DNA of 34,644 nt, taken from assembly GCA_945870455.1 (NCBI GenBank), contig CAMBSL010000033.1, positions 1 through 34,644 of the forward strand, in the 5' to 3' direction. Shown piece by piece: positions 1 through 8,600 of this stretch. The translations under genes were made by a program, and so were the position numbers. The notes under the pieces were generated by a model. It did not search any database and was not told the DNA's origin. It worked only from the letters and a program-made list of their open reading frames with translations. Position 1 is the first letter of the stretch; every line of letters begins with the position of its first letter. The DNA is from Pirellula staleyi DSM 6068. GTDB lineage: Bacteria; Planctomycetota; Planctomycetia; Pirellulales; Pirellulaceae.

Positions 1-93
1 GAACGGGTGAGCGAATGCAATGAGGCAAGTGGTTCCCCATATCAACAGGCAAAGCGGCATGAGCCAAGCGGAAAAGAGCGGATTTTTGTGCAT
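1..93 (-). CDS. Start of an exported protein, cut by the window edge (possibly DUF6702 family)
   Basis: Seen: an ATG at 93-91 on the minus strand opens a frame that stays open to base 1 (31 codons). The residues are a short charged start (MHKNP), a long hydrophobic stretch rich in L, W, C and I, and then A-F-A-H-P-F, which reads as a Sec signal peptide with cleavage after FA. It lies about 95 nt downstream of the M1 peptidase stop on the same strand, so the two could be co-transcribed. Inference: a mature protein starting HPF beside an M1 peptidase recalls the DUF6702 family, which I associate with M1 peptidases in Bacteroidetes and planctomycetes. The family cannot be confirmed from 31 residues. 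No strong ribosome binding site is visible. Confidence 0.5.
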   Translation of the reverse strand, partial: MHKNPLFSAWLMPLCLLIWGTTCLIAFAHPF

Positions 94-140
94 TCGTTTC
101 TCGTTTCTTGGTAGGGCGTGGGTCAAACACAACCGGCAGT

Positions 141-170
141 AATCACGACGCCGGAGCGTCGTGCAGCTTA
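141..170 (-). repeat. Palindromic 3' repeat, copy 1
   Basis: A perfect 8 bp stem, CACGACGC / GCGTCGTG (144-151 and 156-163), closes a CGGA loop. Read on the minus strand the element starts TAAGCTG and ends GTGATT. It begins 16 nt after the M1 peptidase stop codon. A second copy about 82% identical over 34 positions lies at 5617-5646, 17 nt after another minus-strand stop. No T-tract follows, so it resembles a REP-like element or 3'-UTR stabiliser more than an intrinsic terminator. Confidence 0.6.
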
Positions 171-186
171 CTGGTCCTTCACCTTC

Positions 187-2712
187 TTACTCGTCCTTAA
201 CCTTCTTCTTTTTCTTTTTCTTTCCGTCTTTCGCTTTTGAAACAACCGCGTCCGACTTGGCCTCGGTATCGGTATCGGGCTTTGCTTCCACCTTCGCTTG
301 CCCGTCTGCTTCAACCGGCTTAGGCTTGTCCTTGTCAGCTTCGCGAGCCTTTGCCTCATCTGCCTTTTTAGCTTGTCTCATTGGGTTATCTTCACCCGTT
401 TGGCGCGATTTGAACAACTGGAATCGAGTCGGTTCGATCAGCGGAGGGAAGTAGTTGTTATCGCGGTTGATATCTGCGGTTTCGCGATACGGGTCAAGTT
501 CGATCGACTTGAGATTTTGATCCGCGATGATCATCGTGCTGCAATCCACGCTATCCACACGCCAAATCTCGGCGGGGATACGAACTTCGCGTGTTGAGCC
601 ATCTTGAAATGTTGCCATCAGGATGACCGGCATGACCAATCCACCTACATTTTTCAGCGACACACGATAAAATCTGCCGATGTTCTCGAGCATCTTTTTT
701 TCTTTGTCCGATAGTTCGCTCTTGGACTTCTCGAAGGCTTTGCGTTGCTCGTCGGTCACCTTGTCTGGATCGTATGCATTATAAAAATCGTTCAATTCAG
801 GAAACTGTTCCGTTCGTTTCTTAAGCAGTTTGTCCCGCTGCTGGGAAAGCGATGGACGCCGACCTTCCTTGGTCTTCTTGGCTAGCTCGGCATTTTCGTC
901 GGGCGAGTTCCTATCGATCTGAAACAGCTCTACCTTTTCGATCGAGATATCGCAGTGATCGGTCGTATAGAACCAACCTCGCCAGAACCAATCGAGGTCG
1001 GTGCCCGACGCGTCCTCCATGGTCCGAAAGAAGTCTGCAGGCATCGGGCGCTTAAATTTCCAGCGTCTGGCGTACTCCTTGAACGAAAAATCAAACAGCT
1101 CCCTCCCGAGAACGGTTTCTCGCAAAATGTTCAACGCGGTTGCAGGCTTGTTGTACGCGTTGGGACCAAACTGCATGATGGATTCGCTGTTGGTCATGAT
1201 CGGCACCTGATTGCTGCTTTGCATGTACGGCACGATGAATTCGGGTTCGCCGCGTTGCGACGGATACTCATCTTGCCATTCTTGCTCAGCCAAGTACTGC
1301 AAAAAGGTATTGAGCCCTTCGTCCATCCATGACCACTGCCGCTCATCACTGTTCACAATCATGGGGAAATAATTGTGACCGACTTCGTGAATAACAACGG
1401 AGATGAGGCCATATTTGGTATTCGACGAATAGGTCCCGTCCTCTTTGGGTCGGGGCCCGTTGAAGCAAATCATCGGGTATTCCATTCCGCCGATGGGTCC
1501 GTTGATACTGATCGCAATCGGATAGGGATAATCAAAAGTGAATCGGCTATACACGTTGAGCGTATGAATGATGGAGTGTGTGCTGTACTTGCTCCACAAG
1601 GGTTCGGCTTCGTTTGGGTAATAGCTCATCGCGGTGACGTTGTTGCCGTTCACATGGTGCCCTTGGGCGTCCCAGATAAACTTTCGGCTTGACGCGAAAG
1701 CAAAATCGCGAACGTTTTCAGCATGGTAAACCCAAGTCTTGGTTGCTTCCGATTTTCCCTTCTCGCTCGCTTTGGCTTCTTCGGGCGTCACGATGAACAT
1801 TGGTTTCTCGGCGGTTTTCGCTTTTGCCAATCGCTCTTGTTGTGGGACAGTTAGTACTTCCGTAGGATTCTGAAGCACACCTGTCGAAGCGACGACATGG
1901 TCTGCGGGTGCGGTGATGCGCACAATGTAATCGCCGAATTCAAGTGTGAATTCACCTTGGCCAAGATACTGCTTATGTTGCCAGCCTGTCACATCCGTGA
2001 AGGCGGCCAAACGAGGAAACCACTGGGCAATCTCGTAAATGTAGTTCCCGTCCTTTTCAAAGAACTCAAAGCCGGTCCGCCCATCGAGAAGCCGAGCGTT
2101 GTTGATCTTATAATTCCATCGGATCTTAAACGTAAATTCTTGACCAGGAAGCAAAGGCTCGACTAGGTCGATTCGCATCATCGTGTCGACAATTGTCTTT
2201 GGCAGTTCGGTCCCGCGCTGATCGGTAACGGACTCGATCTTGCAACCGCCGTCGAACGAATTTCTTAGCAGCAATGCCTCAACCTGGTTCGTTGGCATGC
2301 GTCCCGACAATTGCCGACGTCTCGATCCTTGCGTTTTGTTTGCTGTACTATCTGGCGTGAAAATGTTAGGGTCCAATTGAATCCACACATAACGGAGGGT
2401 ATGGGGAGATCGATTGTGATATCGAATACTCTCCTTTCCCTGAATCGCTTGATTCGTGTCATCGAGCGTTACGTCGATGTTGTAGTCGATCTTCTGTTGC
2501 CAATAATCCGGACCAGGTTCACCGGCCGCACTTCGATAGCCGTTGGGAGTTGGAAGGATTTCTTCCAATTGCCGAAACTTGTCGTCCTGTCCGTATTTCT
2601 TGTTGGGAAAAGGTTGTCCAAAGGCCGTGCCAACACAGCACACCAAAAACAACAAGAATGAAGTGCTTACATCCACCCTAAAAAATCGTTGCATTCGCTT
2701 GTCGCTTTCCAT
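187..2712 (-). CDS. M1 family metallopeptidase (gluzincin aminopeptidase-like), exported
   Basis: Predicted zinc peptidase of 841 residues. The zinc site is complete: HEVGH at residues 442-446, then 18 residues to the third ligand in MDEGL (E465), the HExxH-x18-E spacing of clan MA. About 30 residues upstream, GGMEYP (408-413) takes the place of the GAMEN substrate-binding motif. A signal peptide fits residues 7-32 (a hydrophobic run ending TAFGQ), so the protein acts outside the cytoplasm. A second in-frame ATG at 2694 (MQRFF) would give a cleaner signal peptide. After the catalytic region there is a long extension ending in a charged, low-complexity tail rich in K, E, D and A that finishes with seven lysines. 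The substrate is unknown. Confidence is high for the family and low for the physiological role. Confidence 0.92.
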   Translation of the reverse strand: MESDKRMQRFFRVDVSTSFLLFLVCCVGTAFGQPFPNKKYGQDDKFRQLEEILPTPNGYRSAAGEPGPDYWQQKIDYNIDVTLDDTNQAIQGKESIRYHNRSPHTLRYVWIQLDPNIFTPDSTANKTQGSRRRQLSGRMPTNQVEALLLRNSFDGGCKIESVTDQRGTELPKTIVDTMMRIDLVEPLLPGQEFTFKIRWNYKINNARLLDGRTGFEFFEKDGNYIYEIAQWFPRLAAFTDVTGWQHKQYLGQGEFTLEFGDYIVRITAPADHVVASTGVLQNPTEVLTVPQQERLAKAKTAEKPMFIVTPEEAKASEKGKSEATKTWVYHAENVRDFAFASSRKFIWDAQGHHVNGNNVTAMSYYPNEAEPLWSKYSTHSIIHTLNVYSRFTFDYPYPIAISINGPIGGMEYPMICFNGPRPKEDGTYSSNTKYGLISVVIHEVGHNYFPMIVNSDERQWSWMDEGLNTFLQYLAEQEWQDEYPSQRGEPEFIVPYMQSSNQVPIMTNSESIMQFGPNAYNKPATALNILRETVLGRELFDFSFKEYARRWKFKRPMPADFFRTMEDASGTDLDWFWRGWFYTTDHCDISIEKVELFQIDRNSPDENAELAKKTKEGRRPSLSQQRDKLLKKRTEQFPELNDFYNAYDPDKVTDEQRKAFEKSKSELSDKEKKMLENIGRFYRVSLKNVGGLVMPVILMATFQDGSTREVRIPAEIWRVDSVDCSTMIIADQNLKSIELDPYRETADINRDNNYFPPLIEPTRFQLFKSRQTGEDNPMRQAKKADEAKAREADKDKPKPVEADGQAKVEAKPDTDTEAKSDAVVSKAKDGKKKKKKKVKDE

Positions 2713-2748
2713 TCATAGATTCTGAAACCGCCGAACTGTTCTGTCTGA

Positions 2749-2756
2749 GGGGGGGG
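2749..2756. other. G8 homopolymer in a divergent intergenic region
   Basis: Eight consecutive G bases lie 37 nt upstream of the M1 peptidase start, in the 260 bp gap between it and the divergent decarboxylase. The gap must hold the promoters of both genes, but I see no convincing -35/-10 pair. An inverted repeat TTTCGA/TCGAAA (2945-2950 and 2960-2965) sits immediately before the decarboxylase start. Confidence 0.5.
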
Positions 2757-2972
2757 TATGGAGAAGATCGATCAATGATAGCTCCCCGCTACGGCGTCTA
2801 GCGTAGTTGGAATGGCCTAAAAGGAATAGCCAATCCCGGATAGAATCGGCACAGCAGGCATTCGCCAGAAAACGGAAAATGGCGCTTTCCCGGTTGGCCA
2901 GGGTCCGTTAATCTGACAGTTAGAATCCAGTCCCCAAGATGGATTTTCGATTTCCCTTTTCGAAAGATTTTT

Positions 2973-5294
2973 ATGAAATTCAAGTTTCCGATTGTGATCA
3001 TCGACGAAGACTTCCGGTCCGGAAATGCTTCGGGGCTCGGCATCCGGGCTTTGGCGGAGGCTATCGAACGCGAAGGGACCGAAGTCGCCGGTGTCACGCA
3101 TTACGGGGATTTATCGCAATTCGCTCAGCAACAAAGCCGCGCATCCGCATTTATTTTGTCGATCGATGACGAAGAGTTCGCGACAGACGATTCGATGAAG
3201 ACCGCGTTGGAGAATCTCCGGAAATTTATCAGCGAAATTCGCTTCAAAAACGCGGACATCCCTATCTTTCTGTACGGCGAAACCCGAACTTCTCGGCATA
3301 TCCCAAACGCGATTTTGCGTGAATTGCACGGTTTTATCCATATGTTCGAGGATACACCCGAATTTGTGGCTAGACATATTCTCCGCGAAGCTCGCGCCTA
3401 CACGGATGGCCTGGCCCCCCCCTTCTTTCGTGCTATGGTTAATTATGCACAGGATGGCTCGTACTCGTGGCATTGCCCAGGCCACTCAGGCGGCGTGGCC
3501 TTTCTTAAAAGTCCTGTGGGGCAAATGTTTCACCAATTCTTTGGTGAAAATATGTTGCGAGCGGACGTTTGCAACGCCGTCGAAGAGTTAGGTCAATTGC
3601 TCGACCATACCGGACCTGTGGCCGCATCGGAGAGAAACGCCGCTCGAATTTTCGGCGCGGATCATTGTTTCTTTGTGACCAACGGGACTTCCACATCGAA
3701 CAAAATCGTTTGGCATTCCACTGTCGCCAATGGGGACATCGTCGTCGTCGACCGCAATTGCCATAAGTCGATCTTGCACGCGATCATCATGACCGGTGCC
3801 GTACCGGTGTTCTTGACTCCAACCCGAAATAACTTAGGCATCATCGGCCCAATTCCGATGGAAGAATTTTATCCCGAAAACATTCAAAAGAAGATTGATG
3901 CGAACCCGTTCGCTCGTGAGGCACAAGCGAAACATCCCGACCGCAAACCTCGGATCTTGACCATTACACAGAGCACCTACGACGGAATCATCTACAACGT
4001 CGAATCGTTGCGCAAGCTGTTGGACGGCCGAATTGGAACGCTGCACTTTGACGAAGCCTGGCTTCCACACGCTGCCTTTCACGAATTTTATAAAGATATG
4101 CATGCAATCGGTCCGAATCGGCCCGCTCCGCTTGAGTCGATGATTTTCGCAACCCATTCAACCCACAAATTGCTGGCTGGAATCTCTCAAGCCTCGCAAA
4201 TCCTCGTCCGCGAGCCGATCAAGAAGAAACTCGATCGAAATACGTTTAACGAAGCCTATTTGATGCACGTCTCAACTTCACCGCAGTACGCCATCATCGC
4301 ATCATGCGACGTGGCGGCCGCCATGATGGAACCGCCGGGCGGGACCGCTCTGGTGGAAGAGTCCATTATGGAAGCCATCGATTTTCGCCGTGCCATGCGC
4401 AAGGTGGACGACGAATGGGGCGCTGATTGGTGGTTTAAGGTCTGGGGGCCAGATCATTTGGCCGACGAAGGAATCGGCGAACGGGACGATTGGATGCTCA
4501 TGCCGGACGACACTTGGCACGGATTCGGGAAACTGGCGCCGGGATTCAATATGCTCGACCCTATCAAGGCGACGGTTATCACTCCCGGCCTGGATGTGAC
4601 GGGCCACTTTGCCGACACAGGTATCCCCGCGTCGATCGTGACACGTTACCTAGTGGAGCATGGCGTCATCGTTGAGAAAACAGGTCTCTACTCGTTCTTT
4701 ATCATGTTTACGATCGGAATTACCAAAGGTCGATGGAACACGCTGCTCAGCTCCCTGCAGCAGTTCAAGGACGACTATGACAAAAACATGCCAATCTGGA
4801 AAATCCTCCCAGAGTTCAGTCAGCAATATCCTCGCTACGAACGCATTGGACTTAAGGATCTTTGCAAACAGATTCACGAAACGTACAAAAAGCATGACGT
4901 TGCCCGCGTTACCACGGAAATGTATCTTTCGCCGATGCAACCAGCCATGAAACCATCGGATGCTTTTGCGATGATGGCGCACGACGAGATCGATCGCGTG
5001 GAAATCGATGAGCTTGAGGGGCGAGCGACAGCAGTGCTCTTAACACCCTATCCGCCTGGAATCCCTCTGTTGATTCCAGGCGAGCGGTTTAACCAAATTA
5101 TCGTTCAGTATCTGCGGTTTGCCCGCATGTTCAACGAAATGTTCCCTGGGTTTGACACCGACATTCACGGTTTGGTGGAAGAAGAGGTTGACGGCAAGCG
5201 GATGTACTATGTCGATTGTGTTCGAATCGACGAGCCACCGATGGTCAAGAGCAAGGCAGACCGAACGCGAGAGCCGCTTGCAACTTTCATCTAG
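2973..5294 (+). CDS. PLP-dependent Orn/Lys/Arg decarboxylase (LdcA/CadA/AdiA class)
   Basis: Fold-type I decarboxylase of 773 residues, close to the usual 710-760 for this class. It removes the alpha-carboxyl group of lysine or arginine to give cadaverine or agmatine. Order: N-terminal response-regulator-like wing domain (about 1-130), PLP catalytic domain (about 150-600), C-terminal domain. The PLP site is clear: STHK with the Schiff-base lysine at K399, FDEAW (359-363) with the aspartate that contacts the pyridine nitrogen, and a conserved VVDRNCHKS block (258-266). From memory, several blocks (NGTSTSNKIV, VEKTGLYSF, GITKGRW, PYPPGIPLLIPGE) look closest to the lysine decarboxylase LdcA of Pseudomonas, and others resemble AdiA, so substrate is left open. 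It has no export signal and is presumably cytoplasmic. It is a single-gene unit with no antiporter neighbour, which argues for polyamine synthesis rather than an acid-resistance operon. The ribosome binding site is weak. Confidence 0.93.
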   Translation: MKFKFPIVIIDEDFRSGNASGLGIRALAEAIEREGTEVAGVTHYGDLSQFAQQQSRASAFILSIDDEEFATDDSMKTALENLRKFISEIRFKNADIPIFLYGETRTSRHIPNAILRELHGFIHMFEDTPEFVARHILREARAYTDGLAPPFFRAMVNYAQDGSYSWHCPGHSGGVAFLKSPVGQMFHQFFGENMLRADVCNAVEELGQLLDHTGPVAASERNAARIFGADHCFFVTNGTSTSNKIVWHSTVANGDIVVVDRNCHKSILHAIIMTGAVPVFLTPTRNNLGIIGPIPMEEFYPENIQKKIDANPFAREAQAKHPDRKPRILTITQSTYDGIIYNVESLRKLLDGRIGTLHFDEAWLPHAAFHEFYKDMHAIGPNRPAPLESMIFATHSTHKLLAGISQASQILVREPIKKKLDRNTFNEAYLMHVSTSPQYAIIASCDVAAAMMEPPGGTALVEESIMEAIDFRRAMRKVDDEWGADWWFKVWGPDHLADEGIGERDDWMLMPDDTWHGFGKLAPGFNMLDPIKATVITPGLDVTGHFADTGIPASIVTRYLVEHGVIVEKTGLYSFFIMFTIGITKGRWNTLLSSLQQFKDDYDKNMPIWKILPEFSQQYPRYERIGLKDLCKQIHETYKKHDVARVTTEMYLSPMQPAMKPSDAFAMMAHDEIDRVEIDELEGRATAVLLTPYPPGIPLLIPGERFNQIIVQYLRFARMFNEMFPGFDTDIHGLVEEEVDGKRMYYVDCVRIDEPPMVKSKADRTREPLATFI

Positions 5295-5312
5295 TGCATT
5301 TCAAAGCACTAG
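5291..5312 (+). terminator. Stem-loop overlapping the decarboxylase stop codon
   Basis: CTAGTGC (5291-5297) pairs with GCACTAG (5306-5312) around an 8 nt loop. The TAG stop codon is inside the left arm. No T-tract follows, so it may mark the transcript end or be part of the palindromic DNA that follows. Confidence 0.35.
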
Positions 5313-5434
5313 TGCTCTGTCCAGATTAGATTTTTGGGTAGCTGGAGTCACCAGACTTCAGTGCCGCAACGAAAAACCGAACTCGGGCGAGTTCGGCTAC
5401 CATTGCCAACCCTAATTTTAATCTGGGCACAGCA
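5313..5434. repeat. MITE-like nested palindromic element (about 122 bp)
   Basis: The outer ends form an imperfect inverted repeat of about 16-20 bp: TGCTCTGTCCAGATTA on the left against TGCTGTGCCCAGATTA read from the right. Inside, GTAGC (5338-5342) and GCTAC (5395-5399) are inverted and enclose two hairpins. The first is CTGGAGTC/GACTTCAG (5342-5361, one G-T pair). The second is CCGAACTCG/CGAGTTCGG (5377-5396, perfect, 2 nt loop). It has no coding capacity and no clear target-site duplication. Confidence 0.6.
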
Positions 5435-5576
5435 ATAACGCTTTGATGCAACTTGGTTTTTAGGGCAGTCGATCTTGCTGAAGATCCTGAATCTGTGTGC
5501 TCTTTAGCAAGATTCACACCATCTAACCCTAATTCTTAGCTGTCACAAAGCACTGGTTGCAGACGCCTACTTCGTT

Positions 5577-5597
5577 GTTCGACGCTCCGCGTCGAAC
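5577..5597. repeat. Perfect 9 bp intergenic hairpin
   Basis: GTTCGACGC (5577-5585) and GCGTCGAAC (5589-5597) flank a TCC loop. It lies in the convergent gap, 67 nt beyond the stop of the minus-strand gene, and has no T-tract. Its GACGC/GCGTC core resembles the neighbouring 3' repeats, so it may be a degenerate relative. Confidence 0.45.
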
Positions 5598-5616
5598 AAA
5601 TGATAGAGACCTCAGG

Positions 5617-5646
5617 AATCACGACAGCGAACCGTCGTGCAACTTA
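5617..5646 (-). repeat. Palindromic 3' repeat, copy 2
   Basis: CACGAC (5620-5625) pairs with GTCGTG (5634-5639). On the minus strand it reads TAAGTTGCACGAC...GTCGTGATT and starts 17 nt after the stop codon of the tandem-95 protein. It is related to copy 1 at 141-170, with the same flanking TAAG and GATT and almost the same distance from a stop codon. Confidence 0.55.
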
Positions 5647-5663
5647 AGCCCGGGCATTTCCCG

Positions 5664-8600
5664 TTAAACCGCCCAGCCCTGTTCCGCAAATACGTCGTCG
5701 ACGGTATCAAGATACGCCTTGGCCTTGATGGTCGCTGGAGGAGCAGCCAAGGACACTCTTTGGAAAACCAAGTCCTCGGATCGGGCCAGAACTCGTACCA
5801 GTCGAACTCCAGAAGAAGGATCTACGACCTGAACGAACTGTTTTCTCGTAAGCGTTGCGGTGTAAACCGAATGATCTGGACCACGCACGGAAGTCAAATA
5901 GGCTTGCGTTCCGTCGTCGCTCATCACAACTTCCTGGAACGTATCCGCTTCAAAACTTGCGCGAGCAATGGTCCATTCCGTTCTGCCGGATACTCCAATC
6001 GCTGCAAAAACGCCTGCGTTTCGATTGCGAGGGTTGGAACTGTCGAAACTCGACGACATGTACTCAAGCAAATTCGCGTAATTTGACTTCACACCAGAAA
6101 CCGCGAAATTGTGGACGGCGTTGATGTCGCCAGGTGCGATCACGTCGGTCCGGTAACTATTGGGTCCCGGAGCGTCGTCCATCATGGCCGGAACCACGTA
6201 ACTGACTGTGTAGGAACCAGGCGGCAAAAGATCGAAGACGAAACTTCCATCCGCGAGTGTCATCTCCGTAATGGTCTTAGCAGGAGTGGTAGCAGTTGCT
6301 GCAACGGATAGCGTTACTTCAACGCCACCTATCTTAAGTTCAATCGGATCAACGACGCCCGAACCGTTATCATCGATGTAGACAACGCCTCGCACCGAAC
6401 TCGGTATGAACGGTGAAATTTCTACATTGAAAGTGCCGGTCGCAGACTTAGGGTCAGCCACACCGTTGGTTGTTCCATCGTCGATCACTTCGTAAGTGAA
6501 CGTGGCACGTCCGCTGGCTCCTAGTGGTGCCGTGTAAGTGATCGTTCCATTCGCATTGAGTACGGCGGTTCCAATCGTTGGTGTTCCAATGCTCAAAATT
6601 CGAAGAGTTTGACCACTTTCGTTCGCAGGACCTTTTGGCATGGCCGCCAAGTCGGTAGTCAAATTGAATATTGTCGGAACGCTCGCATACACATCTCGTG
6701 ACAATGTGGTTGGTCGCGGTGCGTCATTCACTTCGGTAACGCGCAGTGTCGCGGTTGCCGTCGTGGTTGAATTCAATGCTTGGCCATCGCTTATCTGATA
6801 GGTGAACGAGTCGGGCCCGTTGAAGAATGGAGCCGGCGTATAGATCAGGTTCCCTCCAACTTGCGCCACCGTTCCGCCGTTTGCTGTGTTGATCGCAAAT
6901 TCCAAACCCGTAAAGGACACCGTCTGCGACGATTCATTGGCGGGGCCAGGAGTATCGTTGGCAAGTAGGCTAGAAATTGAAATCGTGACGGCACTGTTCT
7001 CAGCTGTTACGGTTGCGGGGTCTGGATTTGCAACGGGTGGATCGTTGACTGGGGCCACATCAATTGTCAGCGTGGCCGTTGCACTGAGCGGAGCAGGCGT
7101 CAAGTTGTTGAGACCGTTATCCGTGACCGTGTAGCGAACCAAGACTTGGCCGTTGAAATCCAAAGCAGGACTGTACACGATGTTGCCAGCTACAACTGCA
7201 ATCGATCCGCTGTTGCTAGGTGACACAAGCACCGCATCGGTAATGGTCAACGTTTGAGCATCTTCGCCGGGGCCCTTACTCAAGCCATCCGTGATTGTGC
7301 CAGAGGCAATCGTCAGTACAGTATCTTCGGTTCCAGCAACGCTTCGATCGAGAGCCACTGGAGGGTCGTTCACGGGTGTGACAGTAACGGTAACCGTTGC
7401 GGTCGATTCGACGCTACCTACGGCACTATCATTCATCGTGTAAACAAAGGTTGCATCACCAAAGAAATTCTCAGCTGGAGTGTAGATCACTCGGTCGTCT
7501 GTCGTATCTGCGGCTGTTCCACGGTCATCCAAAACAACCGTGCCCGTTCCCGAAGCAGGTTGTCCAAACGATACTAGTCTCTTGATCGCCCCAGAATTGG
7601 CGAAGTCATTGGCAAGCACATCAATGGTGAACGCACCTGAGTCCTCCGCAATGATTGGAGTATCGGTCAACGCAAACGGTAGAATCGGTGGAATAATGAG
7701 CACTTCGACATTGGCGGTCGATGTCAGACCACCAGCGTCTCGAATGGTGTACGAGAATGTCGAAGTTACATTGAACAAACCTGTTGGAGGTGTGAATACA
7801 ACACTCGCGCCATTGGGCGCGACGGAAGTCGTTCCAATGGTTGGGGTGGTCACAGAGACAACGGTGATGTCCTTGGGTTCCAGCGGTCCTGCACTGTCAT
7901 TTCGCATGACATCCAAAGAATTTGGTGCATCGATCCCGAGGACGACAAATCGAGCAGCATCGCCAGTATCGTTAACTGCAACCGGTGCATCATTGACCGC
8001 AGTAACATTGACTGTAACCGTTCCGTCGGCGGTCAAAGGAGGATTGGCGTTGTCTGTTATTCTATAATTGAAAGTATCCGTTCCGAAGAAATTCGGTGCT
8101 GGGCGGTAGGTGGTTATTCCTCCGACGGTCGTAATGGTTCCACCCGCTGCTGTCGGACTTTGTGCAGAAACGAAGGAAACGGTTTGAGTGGAAGATTCAC
8201 CCGGACCTGGATTGGAGTTGGTGAGCAAGTCGGTCAGGGCACCGGTGCCGATCAAGACTAAAGAAGAATCTTCGGCGACCGTTAGTGTACCACTGAATGG
8301 AACCGGCGCATCATTGACGGGAGTCACGTTCACGGTGATAGTCGCAACCGTCGATTTCGCTGGATCCGCAGGGGTACCAGTGTCCGTTCCGGTCACTTGG
8401 AAAACTGCGGTCCCAAAAAAGTTCGCGGCAGGCACGAAATTGATGTTACCACCAACGAGCGTGACGGTTCCGTTGGTTTGTGCGGAAGTCACGATGTTCG
8501 AAAGGGTAATGGTTTGCGAAGACTCGTCGGGAGGTCCCGGCGAAAAAATCTGTGTTGGCGTGATAACCAATGGACTAGCGGGATCCTCGGCAACCGAATA

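Larger units (their letters stand above)
5295..5663. other. Gene-free convergent region packed with palindromes
   Basis: This 369 bp gap lies between the converging decarboxylase and giant repeat-protein genes. I see no credible coding frame. It holds, in order, the stem-loop at the decarboxylase stop, a nested palindromic element (5313-5434), a perfect hairpin (5577-5597) and copy 2 of the 3' palindromic repeat (5617-5646). Confidence 0.7.
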
